Shown: positions 11,372 to 21,582 of the stretch, one piece after another
Layout: every line of letters starts with the position of its first letter
How positions within the stretch are numbered: the first letter of the stretch is position 1
Origin: Nannochloropsis salina CCMP1776
Taxonomy: Eukaryota > Sar > Eustigmatophyceae > Eustigmatales > Monodopsidaceae
Assembly (NCBI GenBank): GCA_004565275.1
Contig: SDOX01000158.1
Span: 68,976-132,975 of the forward strand
Direction: 5' to 3'
Length of the DNA: 64,000 bases
The notes under the pieces: model-generated
Seen by the model: only the letters and a program-made list of their open reading frames with translations
Told to the model about the DNA's origin: nothing
Databases searched by the model: none
Program-made: the position numbers and the translations under genes

Positions 11372-12401
11372 GTTTGGACGGAGCAGGGAATTGGTGTCTC
11401 AGGAGAAAAAGGAGGAGGAAAGGCGTGTGCGTGGACGCACGGAGGGACATGAGGGTGGTGGTGACGAAAGAAGGGGATCAGACACTTAAGGAGCTTCTTT
11501 ATTTAAGGGCGAGAGCACGTTTTCGAATAAAAGCGTATGAAAGAAAAAAATCACGAGGTCCACTAATAAGCAAAATATTGTTGAAGCAAGCAAAGCCCCT
11601 GCGCAGTAAAGAGCTTGTGTGTGAGGACATGAATATATTGGCTTCGATCGAGTCGTTCCCTTGGTAATCTTGTCTTGTACTCAGTCTCGCAGAAAAGTTA
11701 GCAACGCGACAGCTCATGGGCATCGAGATCAGATCCGTGTTCAGGAGACTGCAAAGGAAGAGGCAGGTCACGAACGTGATCTATCAGCTGCTTGACACTG
11801 GTCTTTTCTGGCAAAGCATTGGACTCGACGCCTAGATCTCCCCGCGTCCATGCGAGGCGAAAAAAACTCCAATTCTTGCAACTTTCCTTCTGACATATAA
11901 TATTTGTCTTCTTTTCTTCGCACCCGGAGGTCGCGACTTCCTTGCCCCTCCATGAATTTTCGTCTCTTACTTCCTTGCGTTTTTCCGAATACATCCTGGC
12001 GCTGGTTACTACGACGGCAGTCCTACGGCCGTGTGTAGTAATGACAATGTCCCCCGTTTCCATATGCCCTCCCACAAAGGCGGCATCTTTCATTTTCAAT
12101 CTCTCCCTCACACTCCTCTCTGGCTTTAAGCTACCATCTTCCGCTGGCTAGCCGGGACTCTCTTCCCTTTTTCCCGCCTCCACACTACCATATCTATCGT
12201 CTACAATGCTCGACAGCCTTCGCGCGTACCCCTACAGCTCAACCTCAATCTCCAAACTCCCGCTAACGTCACCGACAATTTCGCACTTTCCTTTCGTCCT
12301 ACCCCTATCTCCAGCCCCAGGACTTCCGTCCCTATCGTGATCTTCCGGTGCTCTCCAGGTTCCAGTCACAGCCCCGCAACTCACATCCCCGCTCCCTAGC
12401 T
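11372..12401. other. Convergent intergenic spacer
   Basis: Downstream of both the acyl synthetase and the EamA transporter. It contains a 137-codon minus frame at 11698-12111 with no recognisable domain, which I do not accept as a gene. It probably holds the 3' UTRs and poly(A) regions of the two convergent genes. Nothing else stands out. Confidence 0.5.
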
Positions 12402-13757
12402 TCAGTCCTGCGTACGCTGGCTGCCCTCGTCCGCCACTCGGGAGAGGATAGGCAGCATCGTGGCCAGAGAGGTCAGGTCCACCTGGGTCAGCAGGCAAGC
12501 GGAAAGGATCACGAGCCCACCCAGTATCCCCGAAGGCTTCAAGCGCTCTCCCAACACCACGGCGGACGTGGCTGCGGCAAAGAGGGGTTCCGTGGAGAAA
12601 ATGATCGAGGTCTCCTCCGAGGAGACGTATTCCAGGGCCGCCGACTCGATCACCACAGCTAGGGCGCTCGAAATCAGGCCCGTGTAGAGGAGGGAGAGGA
12701 AGTGGGGCGTGTCGAAGAGGATGCTCAGGTCTCCCGTGTTCTGGAACATGCCGGTCGTCACGGCGGCCCATACGGCCGAGACTCCGAAGACTGAGATCAT
12801 CTGGGCAGCCGCCAGGGGGATGGCCTTGCCAGGGAGCTGCTTCATGTAGTGCTCGATGCGCATGAAGGCGATACCGAACCCCAGGGGCTGGCCTAGAGAC
12901 CACAAGTCTCCAATCACGGGGCCCGTGGCGCCTTGCAAGGTCAGGAGCCCGACACCGAGGACGGCCAGGCCGCAGGCGGTCCAGGTGGTGGGCGCGATTT
13001 TCTTGCCCAGCAGACCTTGAATGAGCGGCACCACCACCACGGTCAGAGAGCAGATAAAGGCGGACTTGGAGGCCTCCGTAGTTTCCAGGCCGATCGCCTG
13101 CGTGATGTACCCCAGGGTGACCCACAGGCCCACCTCCAGCCCCGCCTTCAAGACCGGCATTCCTTTCCCCCATAAGAAGGGTAAGAGCGCCACCGAGGCC
13201 AAGAGAAAGCGCATGCTTGTGAGCAAAGATACGTCCACACCGCAGGTGTCCAAGAATTTGAGCGCGCCGAAGTTAGAGCCCCACAACAAAGCTACCACCA
13301 CCAGCATGGCCTTGTAAATCGTGTTGTCTTTCTCCTCCGTTCCCTCCAGTGACACTCCCTCTTCTAATTCTCCTTCTAAGCTCTCTTGTCTCTCCAATAA
13401 AGAAGTCGTGCCGCTGCTGCTGGTGGTCGACGAGGCGCGGCCTTTATTCTTCCTGCCCACCAATGCCAAGGGGTCGAACGTCTGGACTTTGCTGCCGCCG
13501 CCTCCATCCATCTTGCCAGCCAAACAAGGCTGGTACCGCCTGCCAAGCCCAGTCACGTGAGGCGAGGACAAAAAATACGCTCTTGAAGCCGGAATGGTCT
13601 CTAGAGGCTTCACTGATCCCGGAACGAAACCTAAAGTTCCTTGCGGGCATGCAAGACACAACAACCCCACAGCCGCCGCTGTAAGCTTACAGCTGCTCAG
13701 GGTCTGCGGGGCTCTTCTTTTCTTCCCCCGGCTGGGTATCATTAGGCTAGTAGACAT
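12402..13757 (-). CDS. EamA/DMT-family membrane transporter, likely plastid-targeted
   Basis: A 451-residue, apparently intronless protein of the drug/metabolite transporter superfamily. Residues about 1-45 are a basic start plus a hydrophobic segment ending GTLGFVPG, like a signal peptide with the Phe-containing cleavage motif of algal bipartite plastid targeting. An acidic, Ser-rich linker runs to about residue 145. Then come the two EamA repeats with about ten membrane helices: the first opens VALLWGSNFGALKF and RFLLASVALLPF, and the second ends SSEETSIIFSTEPLFAAATS and VLGERLKPSGILGG, the typical tail of these carriers. The substrate cannot be told from sequence. It is divergent from the acetylesterase gene, 834 bases away. 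Confidence 0.85.
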   Translation of the reverse strand: MSTSLMIPSRGKKRRAPQTLSSCKLTAAAVGLLCLACPQGTLGFVPGSVKPLETIPASRAYFLSSPHVTGLGRRYQPCLAGKMDGGGGSKVQTFDPLALVGRKNKGRASSTTSSSGTTSLLERQESLEGELEEGVSLEGTEEKDNTIYKAMLVVVALLWGSNFGALKFLDTCGVDVSLLTSMRFLLASVALLPFLWGKGMPVLKAGLEVGLWVTLGYITQAIGLETTEASKSAFICSLTVVVVPLIQGLLGKKIAPTTWTACGLAVLGVGLLTLQGATGPVIGDLWSLGQPLGFGIAFMRIEHYMKQLPGKAIPLAAAQMISVFGVSAVWAAVTTGMFQNTGDLSILFDTPHFLSLLYTGLISSALAVVIESAALEYVSSEETSIIFSTEPLFAAATSAVVLGERLKPSGILGGLVILSACLLTQVDLTSLATMLPILSRVADEGSQRTQD

Positions 13758-14591
13758 GATAGGCAGTACTATCTAATATTTACGCGGAAAGTATATAATT
13801 TGACAAGGAGGGTGGGCGGAGGCAGTGCGCTGCTGGTGGTGGCTTGACAGCACGGTGGCGGCCTCACGGTCACCTCGCACGGGCAGATCGAGCCACAAAC
13901 AGGTTTGTTATCCCTTGGTCGCTGTCTTTTTTTGGCACGGAAAAATGTGGAATGAGAAGAGGGCGTGGCAATAGAGAAAGCGCGGCTTAGGGCTGTGGCA
14001 CGATCAAGCCCTTCCGTCACATGCGTGTCTCCGCTCTCAAGATGACTCAGGCCGGCTCAAAAAAACAGAATTACGCAGGAAATGCAGCATGCTGCACCAC
14101 TCAAGCCATCTGACCATGCACACTGGACTCCGAGTCTCATAGAACCAGAGCGTGGCTCCAGTGAGCGGCAGGGGGGCAGGCCATGCGTATTGTCACCGCC
14201 TCGCGCCCGAACACGTCGACGAGATCTTCGCTCGTTGGCTGTCTAGGGGGCAGGAAGAGGCAAAGCACGGGCTCGCTTGAAGGTGCCCATGGGACGGAAA
14301 GTCACACCCACTGACCGCATGCTCACCATGTACACACCTAATTTTGAACAGGGTCCATCGCCGTCCTAGAAGGTGGACTTTTGTCAAGCCCACGGCAAAT
14401 TTCCGTAAAGAAAATTGTCGTCTTGCTGCTGGAGGCTGATACCGAACGTGGAACAATTCCCTTTTCCGGAGTGAGGTTCCCCCTTTTCTCCTCCCTGTTC
14501 CAGTCAATTTCATCTTTCGAGCTCCTGTCACATTGAAAAAAACTACCTTCATTGAGGGAAACAGCAATTATCCCGTTTTTGGTTCTCGACC
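13758..14591. promoter_or_regulatory. Divergent spacer, promoters of transporter and acetylesterase
   Basis: 834 bases between head-to-head starts. By position it must hold both promoters. Only short frames occur, and no family-like exon, repeat or RNA gene was found. An A/T-rich tract lies immediately upstream of the transporter start (about 13770-13800). Confidence 0.4.
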
Positions 14592-16404
14592 ATGGGCCTG
14601 AGGACCGCAGCTTTTAACGCATACGTCTGCTACTCCGACATGGTCGAAGTGCGCCATCCGCCCCAGCCGAGGCCTCTCCGTCCTTATTTCCTTCTTTTCC
14701 TTCTTGTGGCCAATATCCTTGCTGTTGAGGGACAACAGCAAGTGTTTAATATCTCCCGCCCCTCTGGTACCGGCATATTGGAATATTTTCCATTGGAGGG
14801 CGAGAACAAGGACGATGGCGGCGGCGTGTGCCTGGACGGGTCACCGGCGGGCTATTACTATCGTCCGGGTCAGGGTCCGGGCGCCAACAAGTTTTTGCTC
14901 TATTATGAAGGTGGCGGATGGTGTACCAGTGGTAGGTCAAGTGTGCGGGTCGAAATTTGTCGTCCCTCTACGTCGGCCGTTCGTTTTCTCGCAGCGCCCG
15001 ATTACGAGCTTTTCTTGACTGATCTTTTCCCATATCCGTGCCCATAATGTGAGGCGTGCCCAAAATTGGCCAATCATAACGATCAAAACTCTTTCCTTCC
15101 CCCCTGCGACAGACCGGGACTGCCACCTGCGCGCCCAAACCCCCTTGGGCAGCAGCAAGGAGTGGCTGCCCTACATGGAGGCTTCGACCTGCCTGGGCTC
15201 CTACTTCCTGAACACGAGCAGCAACCCCTTGCACGACTGGAACATCCTCTTCATGAAGTACTGCGACGGCTCTTCCTTCTCCAGCATGCTCCCCCTGGCC
15301 GTCCCGGTCACGACGCAATTCCTGAATGCCACTTCCGGAGAAGCCCTGACGGCCCATGTCTACTACCGGGGCCAGCGCATCCACGACGCCCTCCTCGACA
15401 CCTTTGTCCGCCGGCACGGCCTGCTCGAGGCCTCGGACGTGGTGGTTGCGGGCTGTTCCGCGGGGGGCCTGTCCGTCTACCTGCACGTGGACGAGGTAGC
15501 GGCCCGCTTCACGGGGCGGGCGGGGGCGCGCGTTCGGGGCCTGGCGGATTCCGGTTTCTTCGTGGACGCTGCCCCGCCCTCGGCACTGGGAAATCGTGGC
15601 AACGAGAAGGATGGGAGCGCAAGGTGCGAGGGCGGGCAGAGCGGCGGTGAGACGCTGCGGTGGCTGGCGAGCAGGCAGTTTGCCCCCGCGCTGAGCCCAG
15701 AGGCCGTGGGCTGCCTGGCCGCGGGGGGGTCGGGGCCAGGGGGTGAGGACGCTGTCGAGACGGTGTTGGGCATGGGGAAGGTCCCAGGACAGGGGCGGCG
15801 TCACATGCATGCGGGGCCCTCGACGCGCCTGAGGACCCTGGAGGCGCTCTTCCCCGCTCAATCCCTCGTCAGACATACCGCCCCTCCCTCCCCCCCCTCC
15901 CTTTTCCCTCCCCCGCCTGGGGACACTGAGGCGGAGGTCCGAGCTCGCTGTCTCTTTGCACGCCACCTGCTTCCCTCCCTCCGCACCCCGGTCTTCTCCT
16001 TCTTCAGCCGCTACGACGGCGCCCAGACCTCGAGCTTCGCCTGCCTGACCGACCCGGAGGGGCAGGCGGAGGCTGTGAATGCGGCCTCCCGGGTCTTCGT
16101 GCGCGCTTTCCGCGAGAGCCTGGCCGCCTCCGCCGTCCCTCACGGCTACTTCATCGACGCCTGCTTTCGGCACTGCTTCTGGGAGCTGATGCCCGCGCCC
16201 CCCTCGTCTCCGTTGGAAGGGTCGACCGTGGGGGCGCTGCCCATGTCCTCGAGTGTGATCAACCCCTGGACCTCCCTCAAGGCGCCCTCGGGCAGGTCCG
16301 CGGCCGAGATCTTCCTGGCCTGGTATGAGGGTCGAGGGGGGCTGGACGACTGGCGCGAGGAGAGGACGGAGGCCTTTCCCTGCCTGAGCTGTTGTCGGGG
16401 CTGA
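14592..16404 (+). CDS. Pectinacetylesterase/Notum-family carboxylesterase (at least two exons)
   Basis: Secreted serine esterase of the family that removes acetyl or acyl groups from polysaccharides or lipidated proteins. Exon 1 is 14592-14931 and exon 2 starts at 15113; the join gives GGGWCTSDRDCHLRA, matching the family oxyanion region. A second Met at 14640 is followed by a cleaner signal peptide (PYFLLFLLVANILAVEG) and may be the true start. Catalytic landmarks: the nucleophile in AGCSAGGLS, Asp in FSRYDGAQ and His in the CFRHCFW context. Between the GLADSGFF block and LFARHLLPSLRTPVF lie about 125 residues, against roughly 40-60 in plant relatives. The low-complexity Pro/Ser part near 15880-15930 may be an unrecognised intron that happens to keep the frame. 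Confidence 0.85.
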
Positions 16405-16755
16405 GGGTGCGTGTTGTGGCGCGGTTCCACATGGCGGGGGATGGAGACGGGGGAGAATGTGAAGGGATCCGTGATAAGACAAAAAGGTCTGTGATGGACT
16501 AGGGGCCCGCCAGAAGAAAGGGGGTTGGGGATGGAACAAGACGGGAGGAGAGCCCGCGTCGCGAGTCCTGGCCGCGGGTTGTATTTTAAGGGCTGATAAG
16601 AATGTGTGACAGGGAAGCAGGTGCGCGAGTGCCCCCCGCCCACACCAAATGTAAGGCAGCGTGTGTCGAGAGAAATCCATCAAAGAACCAAAATCAAACT
16701 CTGGAGCCACGCGCCTCTGGCCTTATGTTTCAACCACCTTGCTTTTCCGCGCAGC
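16405..16755. other. Convergent spacer
   Basis: 351 bases between the stops of the acetylesterase and RCC1 genes. It presumably holds two 3' UTRs. I see no gene, repeat or RNA structure. Confidence 0.5.
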
Positions 16756-18900
16756 TCACAACTCATCTATATCCAACTCCTCCTCCTCCTCCCCCCCCCT
16801 CCCTTTCTCCGATGCCGCTCGGCGTCTTTCCTCCTGCCGCCGTTCATACTTGGCCTCCGCCTCTTCCAGCTTGCGTCTGGCTGTATCCATAAAGGTTGTC
16901 GGCACCTTGGCCAGGATCACGCTGTGCTGCGCCCCTCCGTCCACCTTCAAGACCTCGAAAGCCCCGCCCCCCCCTCCTCGCCCCCCCCCTTCGCCTGCGA
17001 CATGTCCACCAAGCGCGGACAGGGCTCGTCTGAGGCCTCCTCCCCCCTGGCGGGCCGGTGACCGAGCTGGCCCATCTCCCCGAAGCCCCAGGAGTAGACC
17101 TGGTTGCTGGTGGTGGTGGCCAAGTTGAAAGTGCCTCCACAGGACACGCCCGTCACGAAGGGCGGCTTGCTCGTGCCCGCCTCCCGCGCTGGGAAGAGGA
17201 CAGGCACGGGCAGAGCCTCCGAGGCCCCCGGCGCCAGCACCCCGCCCGCCCGGCCGATACCCAGCTGGGAGGAATCGGAGCGCCCGAAGGCAAAGAGCTT
17301 CCCTGTGGGCCCCGCCAGGGCCATGGAGTGGTGCGCCCCCCCCGTCACCTCCGTGATACCCCGCCCGTCTAACCCCTCCACGTGCTCCAGCAAATGACGA
17401 TTCTCCCGGTGCCCAAGCCCAAGCTGACCGTAGTTGTTCAAGCCCGCCGCCCACACCTCCGCGCGCACGGCCATCACCACCATGCTGTGGTTGTACCCGG
17501 CGCCGATCGCCTTCACGCCCGTGGCCAGCCGACCCCCCGCCAGCTGCATGGGCCGCGGCGTCAAATGCTCCTTCCAGACCCGGTAGAGCTCATACTCCGC
17601 CTTTCCCCCGTCCTCCTCCGCCTCCTCCGCCCGGAGCTCGAGCGTGATCGCCCGGCCCAGCTCCCCGCTCTCCCCGATGCCCCAGGAGACCACCGTCGAG
17701 TCCGCCAAGAGCGCCAGGTTGGTGGAGGCGCCGGCGCGGATCTCCCGAACGTGCTCCAGCCCCGGGAGCCGCATGGGCCCCGTCTGCTTCCGAAGGATCT
17801 CGCGCTCCGAGGAGGCGCTGTTGAAGAACATCTTCCCCTCCTTGTCCTTGTAGCACCCCCACCCGTAGACGCTGCCCTCCACTGTCAGGACCAGCGAGTG
17901 GCTGTCCCCCGCCGCCACTCCGATCACGGTCTCATGCCGCACGTCCGACACAAGATGGGGCTCCGCCTCGTGACCCCCCCGGCCCAGGGCCCCGTCGTCG
18001 TTGCACCCCCAGGTGTAGACACGCCCGTCCGAGGTGGCGGCCACGTTGTGGAGGGCCCCGCAGGCGATGTTGCACACGTTCTTGCCGCGCAGGGCGTACA
18101 CGACGCGGGGGGCGACGACCAGGATGTCGGAGGCAGACCGGTCCCCGTGGGCGCACTGCCCGCACTCGCTGGAGCCAAACTGAGGGCAAGGGGAAGGAGG
18201 AGGATCGTCGGTCAGACGACGAGGTAAAGGCGTTACGAGCCCAAGCCATCCCGCTCTGTGCGGCCTCCCTCGGACGCAGCATGTCCTCCCGCCTTTGCCC
18301 CATCTCACACGCCCCCTCTCAACCACTCTCTCGCGTAAAATACCCCTTGTACTTGCACGCACCGTGAAAACTTCTCCTTGTTTGCGCAGGTAGCGTCCAT
18401 CCAGCTGCATCACATAGCTCAAGTACTCGAGTGCGTTCTCACACAGGCTTACGCCCGGATCCCGAGACACCTGGTCGACCACCCAGGCCTGGAAGCGGCT
18501 GTTTAAGGCTTTGACGGCCTCCTGTTTGTATCGAATCGATGCGGGTTCAGTGTTGTGCGAGGTAGTAACTTGATACTTTGTTCCTGGCAGTCCTAAGCGC
18601 GTGAGAGCGCGTCGGGGCAACTTATCAGGCAGCGAGAGGCTAATTTTAAACTTGCAGACCTACCAGATATTCTTTCCGTCGATCCAGTTTCTTGGGCTTG
18701 ACGAAACGCCGCGAAGCCAGGGTCGATGGAGTGGCCCGTTGGAAAGAAGCGGCAGAATAGGCGTGGCCAGCCTCACCGACGGGGCCCCCGGGAAGCTCTC
18801 CATTAGCTCTCTGCCCGTAAGGGAGGGTGGTGATGAACGAAGACTCCGCTTCGTAGTACGCCTCTTTGCTAACCTGACCATCCATGCGGGAACGCTTCAT
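16756..18900 (-). CDS. RCC1-family seven-bladed propeller protein (three exons; apparent frame break near the end)
   Basis: Exon 1 is 18900-18664, exon 2 starts near 18590 and ends at 18363, and exon 3 starts at 18179. The second intron is clear (ACG|GTGCGT to CCCTCAG) and joins GEVFT to FGSSECGQCAHGD. Seven blades follow: FGSSECGQC, VYTWGCNDDGALG, VYGWGCYKD, VVSWGIGESGELG, VWAAGLNNYGQLG, LFAFGRSDSSQLG and VYSWGFGEMGQLG. RCC1 proteins include the Ran exchange factor and ubiquitin-ligase adaptors; the role here is open. After LVDMSQAKGG the conserved ending (FEVLKVDGGAQHSVILAK, then an Arg/Glu-rich tail ending at 16756) lies in another frame. The shift falls at C runs 16967-16974 and 16981-16989, so a homopolymer sequencing error is the simplest explanation. 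The exact first acceptor is uncertain. Confidence 0.85.
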
Positions 18901-19265
18901 CCTGGATTAAATGAATTTTTGTGCCAAGGCGAGAAAATAATCGATCAGTCAAAAGAACCAAATCGCTTCCACGTGATGGTCGAACGCAACTGGAAGCATG
19001 CGGGGTGGGAGTACTAAACGGGTATAGACAACGAAAGAAGAGGGACTCCAGGAATCAGTACATTACACCGGGAAAATGGTGGTAGAAGGCAATGTGTATA
19101 AAGGGCCTTCCATCCCAAATGTATGAAGTGCGGAGTCCGTGCAGGGGCTTAACCACAAAGTTAAGGGAAAGCAAGGGCATGGAACAAAGCAGGGACGTTC
19201 CTGAAAGCTACCTCTCGCCTTTTTCCAAGCGTGTGATTTTTATAAACATTACTTACAAAACACCC
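18901..19265. promoter_or_regulatory. Upstream region of the RCC1 gene
   Basis: 365 bases between the RCC1 start and the UVRAG stop, both on the minus strand. One of only two same-strand junctions in the window. It should carry the RCC1 promoter and the UVRAG 3' UTR. No other feature is seen. Confidence 0.4.
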
Positions 19266-20969
19266 TCACAAGGAAGCAAATGACTGTGACAATTCGTGGG
19301 TGAACAAAGCCTCCAAATGTTGCAGTATGTGCGCCCCCTGCGGCGGATCTGGCAGAAAACCCCACTGACCCCCTGTACCCCCCACGCCTTTTCTTCCGGG
19401 CAGCAAGGCCGTGGGCACACCCCGCGCGTGCAACAGCCCCTGGATGTCTTTCCTAAGCAGGTATATTGCCCATTCAAAACGCTCTCGTTCAACACCCCGT
19501 CGGTAGAGGGGGAAAACAGGATATCCGACGGTCGCGTCGCGGATGAGAGATCGGGATGCCCGGGGCTCGAGCGCGTATCGTAAAGGCACTTCTAGGTATT
19601 TGGAGAGCATCACCAGCACGTGGCACACGTACCCGAGGGCGGAGGCAACAACCTCGTCGTCTTTGGGCGCGTGCACCACGTCAGCCGGCAGTTCCAGTCC
19701 GCGAATCCGATATTCTTGCTCCCCCGCCCCCTGCTCGATCGGATAAATGCGCCGGAGCCCTGCCACCAGCCTCTGCTGCCTTCTCGCCACCAAAAACTCC
19801 TTGCGGAGCAACGACTCCTCCCGCACCCTCTCTTCCCCCAGCAGCCTCCGCGTCGCCCCCGCCAGCCTCTCCCCGAAGCCCATCTCGGCCTCCACCATAC
19901 CCGCGAGGCCCCGCAATTCCTCCTCTTCCTCCACCAGCGCCTCCTCTTCCACGGCCAGCGCCCCTTCCTCGGCTTCCAACAAGGCCTCCAGCCTCCTCGC
20001 TTCTGTTCGCAGCCAGACAGGCACAGGGGAGGGCGCGTCTTTGAAACCGCGACCCTCTGGGGCCAAGTCCCGCGAAGCCAGGCCCTCGGGGAGACCATGA
20101 TCCGCCACCGAGGACGCGCACGCGGAAGGGAAGCCAGGTATGAAGGATGGCCGATGCTGGAGCTCCTCGAGCCCTGCCAAGTAGGGCTCGTCCAGCAGGT
20201 AGGGCGCCGGGCCTGTGCCTCCCCCTTTTAGTCCCAGGCCCACCCCGACAGAGGCGGACACCAGGAGGCCCGTGCCGTCCTCTCCCGTGGCGAGCAAGCA
20301 GGAGGGCTGTAGGCATGATAGATGCAGGTGTGCGAGCTTCATGCTGGGGGGAAGGCACCACACATTGGGGAGGCGGAAGACAAATTCGGCCAGAGGGCTT
20401 TCCCCCGGTGCCGGTTGGCGCGGCCCCCATCCCCTCCACTGTCCGTCCTGACGCTCCCGAAAATGATACGACAAAGTCTCTCTGTCAACATTGACGCTTT
20501 CATCGTAGGGGCCCGGAGCGCGAAAGACGCGAACGCAGAACTCCTCTCCGTGCGCCTCCGAGGGCGGCCGACACCCCCCTTCCTTGTTTTTGCCCTCCTC
20601 GTGTGTGTGCTCTGCGAATGGTCCCAAGTCCAGCACCAGCCAGGTTGGATTGTACGTGCTGGGTGCCACTTGGCTCGTGTAGTGAACGCGGAAGTCGGCT
20701 TGAGGGGCGACGAGGGGGGTCAGTGGAGGGGAGGAAGAAGGAGGGGAGGACGAGGGGGGCGGAGGAGCTAGAACTTGGATATAGGTAGAGGGTGGAGGGC
20801 CCCTGTTCACATCATCAGTGCTGATACATAGGTTTCGGATTGAAATTGAGCGCAACTGTCGGAGCAATCGCTTTGAGTAGGGTTGAAAAGTGGAGAGATG
20901 CAAATCAGCAACAGGAGAGCTTGAGAGATGAGAAGGTGGCATATGATTCGCAACCAAAAACCCACTCAA
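19266..20969 (-). CDS. UVRAG/VPS38-like subunit of the class III PI3-kinase complex II
   Basis: A 567-residue protein. In animals and yeast this subunit directs VPS34-Beclin to endosomes and autophagy. Start region: KRLLRQLRSISIRNLCIS, the conserved opening of UVRAG. Residues about 60-250 are C2-like with Pro-rich loops. Residues about 320-430 are a long Glu-rich coiled coil. The C-terminal block is diagnostic: YRIRGLELPADVVHAPKDDE, ASALGYVCHVLVMLSKYLEV, PLRYALEPRASRSLIRD, FPLYRRGVERERFEWAIYLL and RKDIQGLL. No intron was needed to read it. The fold and family are well supported; complex membership is inferred from the family. Confidence 0.85.
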   Translation of the reverse strand: MSGFLVANHMPPSHLSSSPVADLHLSTFQPYSKRLLRQLRSISIRNLCISTDDVNRGPPPSTYIQVLAPPPPSSSPPSSSPPLTPLVAPQADFRVHYTSQVAPSTYNPTWLVLDLGPFAEHTHEEGKNKEGGCRPPSEAHGEEFCVRVFRAPGPYDESVNVDRETLSYHFRERQDGQWRGWGPRQPAPGESPLAEFVFRLPNVWCLPPSMKLAHLHLSCLQPSCLLATGEDGTGLLVSASVGVGLGLKGGGTGPAPYLLDEPYLAGLEELQHRPSFIPGFPSACASSVADHGLPEGLASRDLAPEGRGFKDAPSPVPVWLRTEARRLEALLEAEEGALAVEEEALVEEEEELRGLAGMVEAEMGFGERLAGATRRLLGEERVREESLLRKEFLVARRQQRLVAGLRRIYPIEQGAGEQEYRIRGLELPADVVHAPKDDEVVASALGYVCHVLVMLSKYLEVPLRYALEPRASRSLIRDATVGYPVFPLYRRGVERERFEWAIYLLRKDIQGLLHARGVPTALLPGRKGVGGTGGQWGFLPDPPQGAHILQHLEALFTHELSQSFASL

Positions 20970-21582
20970 GCTACACTAGCACCAAAAATGGCCATGCAAC
21001 TTTGCTCGCCATGCTATAATTACGGACATGATTATGCCACGATAGTTTCCTAATTTATGCCACGGTGATTTCCTGATTTCTTACCAAAAGCATTCTCCCC
21101 TCCTTCCGCGAAGGAGATGTGACTGCTATTTCCTCTGCTTCCATGGCGAGGCGCCCGAGGTGGACAAAGCCGCAGTCCACCCCTGAATCTGAGATCCTCC
21201 CCTGTGCATGTACAAGCTCGATGTAAGGCCGCATGCTGGCGAGACGGGACGGGGCATGTCATGTCGCGTCTGACCTCGGTGGGCGATTAACTCGCCTCAC
21301 GTTCACGCGTGCGTCACTTGGCTGTTCCAAGGCCCATGTCCCCGAATCCCTCCTGCCCCGGCCCTCTTTCTGCCCTTTTTGACGTCCTCTGTGAGCATAC
21401 GTGCTTTCCAGAACGAAATATTATATCTTTAAATATTTTTGAAGCTCCAGGCAAGAGGAAGGTGGATTGAAAGGACCGAATTTTGTCTAATTTTGTGTGT
21501 GTCATATCTACAGACAGAAGCAAATCGGAACAGGTCGTCTGCTATTCCGAGCCACCCTTAAGTCCAATACAAGGGACCAAAA
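20970..21582. promoter_or_regulatory. Divergent spacer between UVRAG and the acidic protein gene
   Basis: 613 bases between head-to-head starts. It has an AT-rich block at about 21415-21500 just upstream of the plus-strand gene, and no coding frame or RNA gene that I trust. By position it holds both promoters. Confidence 0.4.

Noticed and set aside
11698-12111. 137-codon minus-strand frame in a convergent spacer
   Set aside because: No recognisable domain, signal peptide or splice-supported extension. It would sit on top of the 3' end of the neighbouring transcripts.
14968-16710. 580-codon minus-strand frame
   Set aside because: It lies antisense to the acetylesterase, has no domain and is dominated by Arg, Pro and Gly, as expected for the shadow of a GC-rich gene.
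17382-18227. 281-codon plus-strand frame
   Set aside because: Antisense to the RCC1 propeller, whose repeats explain the region fully.
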